A stretch of 64,000 bases of DNA from Oxytricha trifallax (lineage: Eukaryota > Ciliophora > Spirotrichea > Sporadotrichida > Oxytrichidae). The stretch spans positions 124,001 through 188,000 of the forward strand of contig ARYC01017179.1 in the NCBI GenBank assembly GCA_000711775.1, in the 5' to 3' direction. Every line of letters starts with the position of its first letter. Position 1 is the first letter of the stretch. The translations under genes were made by a program, and so were the position numbers. The notes below the pieces were generated by a model, which did not search any database, was not told the origin of the DNA, and saw only the letters and a program-made list of their open reading frames with translations. Of this stretch, positions 48,501 to 57,849 are shown one piece after another.

Positions 48501-49915
48501 CATCTTTTCAGTAAGCTCCTTAATCTGTAATTATTTAATAAGACTCTCCTTTTCGAGTGGTGGTGAAACCTTAAGGAATCCGAATTTATTAATGGCAGTG
48601 ATATCGATCTTGAAAGCCTCCTCAACTTCGTAAGCGGCTCTCTTGGCTTGTTTCTTTTCGCCTCCCTTGCCCTTCTTTTTGCCGACACCAACTTGCATCA
48701 AAGCTGCTTCTTCTCTTTCTCTCTTGTTCATAACTCTCTCGAGCTTGCCATCTTATAAGTGTTATAACTATATAATTTGAAGAGAATATTAGTTGCAGTA
48801 GGCAATCAAGTGCTCGCAAGTATAAGAAAAATGAATCCCGCTATTCTCATCTCTTTGAATCTCGAATTCTAATTTTGCCTTGAAATACTCCTCTCTAGTC
48901 TCATTAAAGCAGTAAATTATACTATAATTAGTTTTTGCAAGTCATCCTTGACCTTTTAGATATCATCTTCATATTTATCTAATTATTGCTTGAGATCTTG
49001 TCTTATACATCTAAGTCAGTTAAATTTTAATAATCCATTTCTTTCTTGATTTTATTAATTTCATCATCTAAGGCAGTGATTTGTTCGGTAAATGTATCTA
49101 ACTTTTCTCTGACTTCCTTCTTTTATTCGTAAAGCTTATCAAATCTGTAATACTTTAAATATGAGGAGCTCATCAGCAGCTGGGAGAGTGGCCTTGAGAA
49201 CTTTGACGTCTCCTAAAAATACAGTAACTACAAATAAATGTTTCGAGAATCAACCTCAAGTTTTGTCTTCTTGCTTCTAGATCATTAAGTTTATCTTGAA
49301 TCTTCTTAACTTATTCAATGTATGTTCTCTTGTCAGCTCTTAATTCACCAACTGCATCAAACTTCTCCTTTAAGTAATCCTTATAGGTCACATTAGAACC
49401 GCCGACTTTGCCACCATCCTAACAAGTTATTCACTTTGAAAAATGATATATTACAATTTTGTTTCTTAAGTTTTCGATTTGGTTGTCAAGTTCTCTCATT
49501 TTCTTAAGGAAAATTATTGTTTTTGTATGATCTGGCTGCTTCTTTCTCTCGTCCTTAGCTGGAACAGATGGAACTTTATATTGTTACTATTGCTCACTTG
49601 AATTCTATCGTGTTTAGGTCTTGGTGCGTAGTAGTATTTGTAATAGTATGTGTTTTCATCAACCTCATTGTTTCTGTTTCTTTCTCTATCGTTTCTATCA
49701 TCTCTTCGTTTCTTATCTCCGTTTTCCTTTTTCTATTAATAGAATATCATGGTAATATTACACCCTTCAGCTACCTTCTTTTGGTATTGAGGTTTGCGTT
49801 CACCATAGGGACGATCATTGCGATCTGTGTATTAAGTTTGGGGTCTTGCACCACCTCTACCGCTGAAATTGCCGCCTCTTCCGCCACGGCCGCCTCTTCC
49901 ACCTCTTGAACCTCC
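45596..49915 (-). CDS. BFR1-like RNA-binding coiled-coil protein, scrambled
   Basis: Twenty-seven minus-strand segments in two interleaved clusters rejoin through 26 pointers into 706 codons, all junctions in frame. Product in order: MSQKQQVYRKKGEAPAEEE; RGG-rich stretch (SRGGRGGRGGRGGNFSGRGG); basic region; then a BFR1-type coiled coil beginning NKPDQNDFDKKMRELDNQIE, through DDEINKIKKEMNEAKEQRQD, and LERIEAKKQALLDRPNPYQK; a Lys/Gly linker; a second RGG box (RRGGRGGFRGSRGGRGGFRG); and an acidic tail ending at TGA 45596-45598. BFR1 proteins associate with polysomes and mRNPs at the ER; the RGG boxes fit RNA binding. Segment 22 contains a 20-nt intron-like insert (45949-45968). Unscrambled it is a normal-looking full gene. 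Confidence 0.92.
45949..45968 (-). other. 20-nt intron-like insert
   Basis: On the minus strand GTTTAAATAACACTTCATAG lies between KQI and IKISLNKED. It must be removed to keep the BFR1-like frame (20 is not a multiple of three), starts GT and ends AG. No convincing pointer flanks it, so a very short intron is favoured over an IES. Confidence 0.6.
46690..47178. repeat. Two TBE-like termini inside scrambled locus
   Basis: At 47161-47180 CAACCCCAAAACCCCTTATTG resembles a TBE left end. At 46693-46714 AAGGGTTTCTGGGGGTTTTAATT resembles a TBE right end with changes. They face outward from a 490-bp AT-rich, non-coding interval. They may be scars of TBE insertions or the inverted ends of a small derived element. 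Neither is a full TBE. Confidence 0.4.
48469..49915 (-). other. Scrambled BFR1 gene, distal segment cluster
   Basis: Segments, named by product order, all minus strand: 2 (49764-49915), 4 (49600-49734), 5 (49511-49573), 7 (49454-49506), 9 (49255-49418), 11 (49162-49210), 13 (49036-49142), 15 (48928-49004), 17 (48849-48922), 19 (48792-48823), 23 (48540-48754), 25 (48469-48526). Their order along the minus strand is strictly increasing. Spacers are 4-40 bp for most. Segments 4 and 5 are separated by a conventional IES with pointer TTC. Coordinates include the pointers at each end. Confidence 0.9.
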
Positions 49916-50025
49916 CCCCTTAAATAATTATACATTCATTTACTTAGGTAAAAATTCCATAAATTACAAAGATAAACATCAATTAAATTAAATAATAATT
50001 TGATAATAAATTAAAAAAAAATATC

Positions 50026-50487
50026 ATGAAGATTAAAAGCTAAATATACTTCTTAGTAATTATAGTCACACTTTCTATCCTGGTCTAACAAGGATAGTGC
50101 ATGGATATTGAAAGAAAATTCAATGATTTCAAGTAATATGTTGAACTTCGTAAGTATCTTCTATTCTATATATTTGACTTTCAATTTTTAAAAGAAATGA
50201 TTCTATAAATTTATGATACTAAAAAGAAATAATCCTTAAATACTATTCATATTTGTGCATTAAAATATACCAATTTACTCAATTAAAAACTTTAATTTAT
50301 AGACCCCAGAGTGATGGAATGGTTCAATGATGTGCTATTTTACTTAAATTACCTGGTGTTTCTGACTTATTGCAATGCAATCGCCAATAATGCTTATTCT
50401 TCATATGGAGTGGGGGAGATGTAAGGACTGTGCATGGGAGCTGCTTAGCAGGAAGCATCTGATGCCATGAATGATCCCATGTTGTGA
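50026..50487 (+). CDS. Small secreted protein
   Basis: ATG 50026 begins a signal peptide (MKIKSQIYFLVIIVTLSILV) followed by QQGQCMDIERKFNDFKQYVE. A GT..AG interval 50150-50302 (153 nt) is removed to continue LHPRVMEWFNDVLFYLNYLV, CNAIANNAYSSYG, CMGAAQQEASDAM, ending at TGA 50485-50487. Total 103 codons, in phase. The mature part has at least three Cys. Family unknown; probably extracellular or lumenal. The 153-nt gap is long for this genome's introns and may contain an IES. Confidence 0.65.
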
Positions 50488-50786
50488 AAACAGTACTCTG
50501 TAATATAAGGAAAATCTAAATTGTCTAGAATATAGAGGTTAATAAACTCAAAGAAGAACGTAACAAACATTTTATTGATATCGGACAAATTAAGTTAAAG
50601 AAAATGTTTTCAAATAAATAAACTAATTCTAATTATTTCTTAATTTAATCTATTCTATTCTATAAGTAAGTATATTACTTTATTCTTAAAGCTTATGAGA
50701 TTATTAAAAGGATTTTAGGATCTTTGTAAATACTAAACATATATAAGTTTTACAAAATAGTTATTAATTATAATAAAATATCCAAA

Positions 50787-51390
50787 ATGTAAAAAATCAT
50801 AAGTCTATTGAGTACAGCACTATTGGCTTCACTCGCATTAGCTCATCCCACCAAGTACAACATCGATAGAAACGCCACCTGCACCAATCCAGAGCCAGCC
50901 CAAATTTTCTCCTATCATCTACATTTGCTCTACTTCCAAAAGAATAAAGATCACACCGCTGGTGCTTATAAGATTTTAGATGCTTTCAAGCAACACTTTA
51001 ACTAAACTCTTGGCCCAGAGTGTGACGATCTCATTTTTATTTTAATTATGTTTTGGAAAAAATTAGCATCATAAATATATTGTAGATCTCTTCCACAACG
51101 ACTACTCATGTGCACTAACTCCAGATCTTGAAGCTGCTGGTCCCTTCCCAACAGCTTAATGGTCAATTTTCGTTCTACCACATCACCTCGGTGAGATGAC
51201 CTCATGGTTGATGCAACATAGAGGAGAGTACAGCATTCTCAGTCACACCAATACTGGCTGTGAAATCGAAGATCACTCCAACTGGACAATGTGGGGTGGA
51301 CAACCATGGTCACTAGATACCACTATCTTCTCACACGATCAACCATTCCCTTGGCCCGAGGAAACCAAGAATGTTTCATTTTTGGAATGA
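50787..51390 (+). CDS. DOPA 4,5-dioxygenase-family protein, secreted
   Basis: Two segments (50787-51032, 51091-51390) give 182 codons. A signal peptide (MQKIISLLSTALLASLALAH) precedes FSYHLHLLYFQKNKDHT, then CDDLFHNDYSCAL, GPFPTAQWSIFVLPHHLGEM, SWLMQHRGEYSILSHTNTGC, EIEDHSNWTMWGGQPWSLDT. These are the conserved blocks of the DOPA 4,5-dioxygenase family, in which His and Glu residues bind non-haem iron for extradiol ring cleavage. The His in YHLHL, PHHLG and SHTNTGCE blocks are present. The secretion signal is a departure from cytosolic fungal and plant members. Substrate unknown. Confidence 0.85.
51033..51090. other. IES with pointer GATCTC
   Basis: GATCTC is at 51027-51032 and 51085-51090. 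Excision of 58 bp joins GPECDDL to FHNDYSCAL in frame. Confidence 0.88.
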
Positions 51391-51675
51391 AAGAGCAATC
51401 TCTACCTTGATAGATAAGGAATCTACAGAAACATAATCATATTATCATCAAATCAAATAAAATAATTCAAAATTAAATACGTCATTATGTCAAAATTAAA
51501 TCATCTGCAAAATCCTTAAAATTCGATTCCTAATGTGTATTTTATACCTTTAATCTATGAAAAATTTATATGAAAATTTGTGATTAAATTCCCATATTAT
51601 TTTACAACTACCAACTATTCTTTTGTCATTTTTAAATTATTTTTTTATTGAAAAGATACTAACTAATAGTATTTA

Positions 51676-53499
51676 GGAGTTGCTCTGACAACATTACGTT
51701 CCTGAATATATCTAAGTTCAATAACTGTCTTATCCTCATGATTGAGAGAAGGCTCGTCCAGCACAGTGATACCAAGGTCCTCTTTGGTACCGTCTGGCTT
51801 GGGCATTTTCATAAATGAATCCACCTCTCCCACACATGGAATATACTCAGGAATGAACGGCTTAAGCTTCGTGTCTAAGTCGATTTTCTAGGGTTTGTAT
51901 CTCTGAATATACTCAAAAAGATCCTTAACTTCAGAGCTCACTTGCAGATTTGCGAATTCAGCTGGGTTATAGGCCCCTGGCACTGCTTTCTCCTCATCAT
52001 CGTCTTCATCGTCGTCCTGAGCTTGTTTCTTCTAGAGAGCTGCTGGTTACTGATTCATTTTAGATATTTGCTATTACTGTTATTGTCAAATATTTTACTT
52101 TATTGGTGTATAAGAATTTTGAGATTAATATTTGTGATGATATTGGGGAGGACCTCCTACATGTACTTCATCGTCCTATTCATCAGAGTCAATTTCCTCG
52201 CTGTCATTAACTTCAACTGCCAAGTCAAATGGCTGATTTTCAACCTGCATGCCCTTAACTTTATAAAAATGAATATGAAAATAAATGGCTTAACTTCTGG
52301 CCCTTTTTTACCGGGTGATGGTCCCTTTTATTGTTGTTGTGAGGCCATGGGTTGTTGTCTGGGTTAAGTTTGAGGTTATTGCGTTTGGGGTTGTGGAACA
52401 TCATCATCATCTTCCTCCTGGTCATCGTCTACTTCCTCTTCACTGTCGAAGTCACCATCTAAATCAATTGCTTAACCGCCTTGTCTTGCGAAATCTCTCT
52501 CCTCTTCGTCGCTATCCATATTTGTTTCGCTTTCTTTAAATTAGATTCAAATTTAAATTAATTATAAAAGAAATTTTAACTTTCTCTCTGAACTTCATAC
52601 AAATTTTCCATTCCCTTTTAAAAAATATTTGTATGTTTTAAATTTTTATAGGTAACTTTTGATAATATTTCCAATTAATAGATAAGATTATCAGTTATAA
52701 AAATTGATAGGGGATGTATGGAAATCTGGATATAAATAAACAACTGCTTTTTATATAAACAAGTTCTACACAGTTAAGGTATATGAAAACATTAGCATTA
52801 AAAATATCAGAAGTTTGCGATGTCTCCGCTTGGCATTCCATCCTAGTTCTAGTTTTGGAAATATTTTAAACAATTTGCAGCAGTATACAATCACACTTTA
52901 TAATTATTATTAAATGTTGGTTAGATCTGAATTCCGAGAAAAGTGTGAAGAGTACATGTAAGCTTTCAACTACAGATTTATTATTAGCAAGTTTGTGGCA
53001 GGGGATGTCAACCATTGAGCAAATTAGTCTTGCGTAGTCTGAGGGATGCATGTCTATCTCTGGGCCTGGGAAGGGAATGTCTTTCATTGCCTGTTCCATA
53101 TCTGGGCTCCATTCTTAAACTTATATAGTTCAGAGTTTAATATTTAAAGCCAGTTTCTGTATTTTAGATATCAATAAAATATATAGAGACTAAAAATATA
53201 GTTGAATATTATTTTGAAAGTATGAGATTTATAAATAAATAAGTTAAACATATTGTCGATATACCTCAATTGATTCGGAAAATCCAAATTATATATTTTC
53301 AATTTTTTAATAGAAATATAAATGTAATTTCAAGTATACATGAGGCCTTCAACATCAGGCATTTATTTAGTGTAGTTAACAGTTGGAGGTGGTCTAGTTT
53401 TATGAAGATCTTGAACGCTCTTTATCCAACGAGAAACTTCCTTAGGTTTCTTATCAGCACTTTCAATCGACTCAACATTCATTGGAGTTGCTCTGACAA
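51676..53499 (-). CDS. IFT46: Intraflagellar transport protein IFT46, scrambled
   Basis: The 5' block (ATG at 52517-52519, running down to 51676) lies downstream of the 3' blocks on the minus strand. Product order: 52519-52289, 52253-52116, 52052-51676, then 53483-53337, 53121-52912, 52858-52807 (TGA 52807-52809). The sum is exactly 385 codons. IFT46 signatures: QPFDLAVEVNDSEEID, YNPAEFANLQVSSEVKDLFE, RYKPQKIDLDTKLKPFIPEY, GITVLDEPSLN, VSRWIKSVQDLHKTRPPPTV, MPDVEGLMQVQEWSPDMEQA, NKSVVESLHVLFTLFSEFRS. IFT46 is an IFT-B core subunit needed for ciliary assembly. The 16-bp pointer joining 5' and 3' blocks is TTGTCAGAGCAACTCC (51676-51691 and 53484-53499). Confidence 0.93.
52053..52115. other. IES with short pointer (AAT)
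   Basis: The frame changes between YHHKYQSQN and QQPAALQKK. The 3-bp pointer AAT (52116-52118 and 52053-52055) restores phase. The boundary is tentative because the pointer is short. Confidence 0.55.
52254..52288. other. 35-bp IES with pointer AAGTTAAG
   Basis: The pointer (CTTAACTT on plus) is at 52254-52261 and 52289-52296. Removal joins KKGPEVK to GMQVENQPFD in IFT46. Confidence 0.85.
52859..52911. other. 53-bp IES with pointer ATTT
   Basis: The pointer (AAAT on plus) is at 52912-52915 and 52859-52862. Removal joins EFRSNQH to FQNQNQDGMPSG, giving the IFT46 C terminus. Confidence 0.75.
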
Positions 53500-53718
53500 A
53501 TTAATTTTTAGAAATTTCTTAAACTTTTCTACTTTTTTTCTCAGTTTTGTCCTCATGATTTAAGTCTAATACTTCCAATAAATTATATTTAGAAAATGAG
53601 AGATAAAAACATTGAATTCTTATGTTTAAAATTAAAAGAAATAAATAAATACGACGATTCTATAAGTTAACTTTATTGTATTGATTTATATTTTCTATTG
53701 AAGTATAGTAATTATTGT

Positions 53719-55876
53719 TCAACAACTATATTTCCCAGTCTTCCCAAACTTTTAATCTATAATTTTCCTCAATGCAGATCTCAGTTCCTTTCCCTACTTC
53801 TCAATAATTTCCTCTCCGTACTAAATTAACCTCGAGATGTCCTCAGGTCTATATGAGTCCAAAGCCAAATCCTCTTTGATGATTGGCTGATATCTATAGT
53901 ATTCTTCCTTGAGCAGCATCTTCATGAGGTATTCTTGAGTAAATTGCTCTACGTTTGCGATGAGGTTTCCCACTTCCATAAACCATTCTACGTTTGACAT
54001 TCTTGGGTCTAACACATCTGGATATATTGCACCAGTTTATATGTGAAATTTTATTTGAATACTTCTTATTTTACAGAAATTTTTGTATATGCGGTAGTAA
54101 TCTATTAAATCTAATAACAAAAAATTGATTGAGTGCCAAGTGATATTAATCTTATTTTCTTTTATTCGTTAGCATACTTAGAATGAAGATAGCTAAAAAG
54201 TGAGGGATTATTAGCAATTAGCCCTCCATCTAGCAATATTTAATCTCCAATAACCTTTGGGTTAAAATACACTGGAGCAGCTGAAGAAGCTTGTGAGGCA
54301 TTAATTATAGTCACATTGAAAATTTCTGGCTACTTTCTTGCTGAGTATTTTGAGAACAATCTAGGTTCATGCTTAGTGTATTCAAAAGCGACAATTAGAA
54401 CTTCTGGTGTTAGTGCATCTAGAAGCTAGACTCTACCCACAATTTACTCTGATATTCTATCGAAACCTCTTCTGTCGTAGTTTGGCTTGGAAACTTAGTA
54501 CATACCTGGTACCAAGAAGTACCCCACTATGCCCCATAAAACGAAACCGATAAGAGCATAGATCCACTTAATACCTCTCTTCTCATGATATTTTCTATCT
54601 TGCTAATCTAGTTCCTCCTCCACTTCATCCAAGTCGTCCAAATTGCCATGATCGATACGTCTCTTTAACTCTAGACCATGATCAATTTCTATAAGTTTAG
54701 TTTACAGGTTCATTGCTAGAGTGCTTATTAGCATAATACTCTCTGAGTTGCTTTGGTAGTAGTCAGTCGGCAAACCTCCTCCCCAGCTAGGGCCTCCATA
54801 ACTAGCCACACTTCCTTGAACAAAAGAGCCACGGTCAGTTGATTAATTAGATTAGAACAAAGGATCTTCAATTTTATTTCTTCTTATTTCGATGTATTCA
54901 ATAAGTTTAATAGAAAATTAATTTAAATTTATTTTGTGTTTATTGCTTAGTAGATTTTTATAATGATTAATGAATAAATTATGATTATTTTAATGATTAC
55001 TTGAAAGCTCTCATGCTTCCTTCATGATTTCTACTAGTAAATTAATCATGTCCTACCCAAAGTCCGATAAGCCCACCCAACAAGGCAAATAATAGTGTTC
55101 CAAGTAAAACCTCCTAAGAAAAATCACAATTGTATAGGTACATGTTAATAATAAGTTGATTATTTAAATATTTAAATGCCTTTGAATTAAGTGATGTAAA
55201 AAGACTTATCTCTTCGTATTAAACAATTATAAAATTTGTTAAATATAAAAATCATAAGCAAAATTACCTAAAATGTTTCAAATAAACTTTTTAAAATCTA
55301 AACTATTTCCAATTTGTACCCTAATTTAAAAGTGGTTTAAGTGATATTTCCAATTAAGAACATATTTAGTGAAGACTATTGGAGAGTATTCAGTGTATAT
55401 TCTTATTGCATCCTCTGCAAAGTATTGATTTACACGGTCTCTTGAGGTGTCATTATTAGGTAAAACAAGAGCTGTTGCTAGGAGACTCCCAGTTGAAGTC
55501 CCGCTAATCATATCGAATAACTCTATTTCAAATTATTGATACTAATATAAATTTACTCAATGGATTTTACCAAATCAAAATACTCCTTACATTGTTATTT
55601 ACCCTTTAGAGTACCCGATAAATTTAATAATAAAATAAACTCTGCCATTGAAACTTTTAGAGTATCTTTTCTCTCTGGTAGGCAATAAGCTTCCCTGGAA
55701 TAATTATAAGAATATTTCTCCATATAATCCACGATGGTCGAGGGTATCAACCCCCTAATCCCTCCCCCGTCAAACGACAGCACATTCCAATATTCCTCCT
55801 CCGAATCTTCAAGTGATAATACTTATTTAACCGTTAATATCAAAATAGTGAAAATAAAGATTCTTGTATTTTTCAT
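53719..55876 (-). CDS. Patatin-like phospholipase with internal membrane spans
   Basis: ATG at 55874-55876 begins a signal/anchor (MKNTRIFIFTILILTVKQVL). The patatin core follows: VLSFDGGGIRGLIPSTIVDY (oxyanion-hole DGGGIRG), MISGTSTGSLLATALVLP (GTSTG nucleophile Ser), and much later ILLDGGLIANNPSLFSYLHS (catalytic Asp in DGG). Between the Ser and Asp motifs two hydrophobic spans occur, GTLLFALLGGLIGLWVGH (about 55040-55100) and WIYALIGFVLWGIVGYFLV (about 54500-54570), with a charged loop between. One IES (pointer AGAGTT) is resolved; others near 55130-55320, 54840-55000 and 54050-54190 are likely. It ends at TGA 53719-53721. The family hydrolyses acyl esters of lipids. Confidence 0.85.
55519..55637. 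other. IES with pointer AGAGTT
   Basis: The pointer (AACTCT on plus) is at 55638-55643 and 55519-55524. Removal joins KVSMAEL to FDMISGTSTG, restoring the patatin nucleophile region. Confidence 0.85.
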
Positions 55877-56122
55877 TTTTAAGCTTTTCACAAATAAATA
55901 ATTAACCTATTTAATTTAGACTTATAAAGATCAGTATGAAATATTACAAAACTTGATTAGAATACTGATCATTAAACTATTTCAATTTATTTTTTAATTT
56001 CTTATCTCATATTCAGTCATCAATACTCATCTACCCATTGAATATAAAATTCTAAACCAATTTTGATATTTAAATGGGTTTATTGGTTAAATTAAAAACT
56101 ATTTTTTAAAAAATAAATTATA

Positions 56123-57659
56123 TGTTAATTTCTTCTAGAGACCAGGAAAGTACACTCCCTACAAGGAAATGGTGCGCAAAACTTTATTGGCTTTTTTCGA
56201 TAGATTGAACAAAAAATACGGAAACAGAGGCATTGAATTTGATGTGAGAGACAACCACTACTGGATTGAAATTAAAATTATTGCAAAAAAATATTTAAAT
56301 TTGTTAGAAAAACTGATTTAATATGAAATATTTTAAATCTCATTAATCCATGATAGTATTTATTAATTATACTTGCAATAATAAGAAGAAGAGTGATGCC
56401 TGGAGAAGGTCAGTAAACTATGATGCCAATATTTATGACACTGATGAGGAAAATGATCGCAAAAAGAAGAATCAGGGTATATCCAAAGCAATTTATCTAT
56501 TTCTATTGTAATTCAACTTATAAATTAGCATTTTTATATATGAATAGTTCAAGCGGTAGCCATATAGAAGGAGACTCAGCTGCTAATTATGGACCATTGG
56601 CCACTGACGGAGCATTGCACACAGCCGCCAGGGATGATGACAATTCTAGACTTATTAAGGGTGGGAAAAACCACGACTAATTCGAAAACGATGATAACGT
56701 CTCAGAAATATTGAAGAAAATGAGATGAGCTCCAAATACTGTAAACAAATATTCATTGAAAATATAAGGCTAAAATCTGATATGCACTTAAATTGATATG
56801 AAATAAAGAGTTCATTAAGAACTGAAAAAATGATATAGAAATTATTATGGGAAATGTTCAAGCAATTCTTTTTAACCTTTTTTATGTTTATCTTATTTAA
56901 TCTCTTCCAAAATATTACTCATATTCAGAAATGTCTCTCTTATTGTTGATTTCAGAAATATAATTAATCTTTTTAACGAACTTTATAAACAATTAAATTG
57001 TCTGATCTTAATACTAGCAGCTTAATAAAATATTTTCAGGGTTCTCTATATCAATTTCCATTGTAAAATTCATAATTTTTTTAAATTAGGAACCCATCAA
57101 AATAAATTGAGAAGAAATGGCAGAAAATTAGAATATTGCAGGAGAAAAAATATAGTTTCAGCGTGGGGGTCATTAGCGTGAGATCCTCGTCCCTCGCAGC
57201 ACTGAAACTTTGGTAGTGGTGCCCTCAAACATGAAAGGTACTGGCTTCCTGAGAAATCTCTGGTGGAATAGTAGACCTCATATTGGAGGAATTCTTAAGA
57301 TGAAAGAATTCAACGGAATCATTCACATTAAAGATTTCATTAAAGTAAAAGTACTTCTTTATCGTATCGCCTAACCCCCCACCCCTAAACCCTACGTCCA
57401 TTACATTTTACATTTTGAATTGACACTTGCTCATAGATAACAGCCAAGGTATACTCTCACAATCGTAAGAAAGACGTAGAGGGTATCAATTAGGGTGTGA
57501 TCATAGCTCTTGGTCTCTCCACAGTTTTGCTACTATGCTTCTTCTTTTTGATGTACTACGGCATCAGAGACGACGATGAAAAAGCTAGAATTGCAGGGTT
57601 CTTCCTCCTGGCCATCAGTGTCTTTATTACTATAGTCATTGGAGTTGTTAATTTCTTCT
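56123..57659 (+). CDS. Two-TM protein of unknown family, scrambled
   Basis: The 5' block is 57117-57659 (intron 57345-57436) and the 3' block 56123-56728, which lies upstream on the same strand. The blocks share a 14-bp pointer TGTTAATTTCTTCT (57646-57659 and 56123-56136). Two small IESs (56276-56384, 56480-56558) split the 3' block. The total is 285 codons. The product starts MAENQNIAGEKIQFQRGGHQ, continues NLWWNSRPHIGGILKMKEFN, then two membrane spans (GVIIALGLSTVLLLCFFFLM, FFLLAISVFITIVIGVVNFF). A cytosolic domain follows (PGKYTPYKEMVRKTLLAFFD, RDNHYWIEI) with an acidic, disordered tail ending EILKKMR at TGA 56726-56728. No family recognised. Confidence 0.82.
56276..56384. other. IES, short pointer (TAA)
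   Basis: TAA is at 56273-56275 and 56382-56384. Removal joins NHYWIEI to KKKSDAWRRSV in frame. Exact edges are uncertain because the pointer is 3 bp. Confidence 0.6.
56480..56558. other. IES with pointer GGTA
   Basis: GGTA is at 56476-56479 and 56555-56558. Removal joins KKKNQG to SHIEGDSAANYG in frame. Confidence 0.65.
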
Positions 57660-57849
57660 TAAAAATAATCATCATAAGAAAATATAAAGAATTAATATTT
57701 AATATTAATATTAAATGTAATTGTAATAATACTTGAAATAAAATATAAAATAAATTTATTAGATTTGTTTAAATATAAATTAGTATTTGATTCCCTATTT
57801 ATCAATAATATTTAAATAATATGATAAATTCTATAATAAAATATTGAAT

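Noticed and set aside
48464-48819. Three overlapping short minus-strand frames near 48.5-48.8 kb
   Set aside because: Only one frame (KLERVMNKREREEAALMQV) continues into the reconstructed gene. The others are off-frame readings of the same segments 19, 23 and 25.
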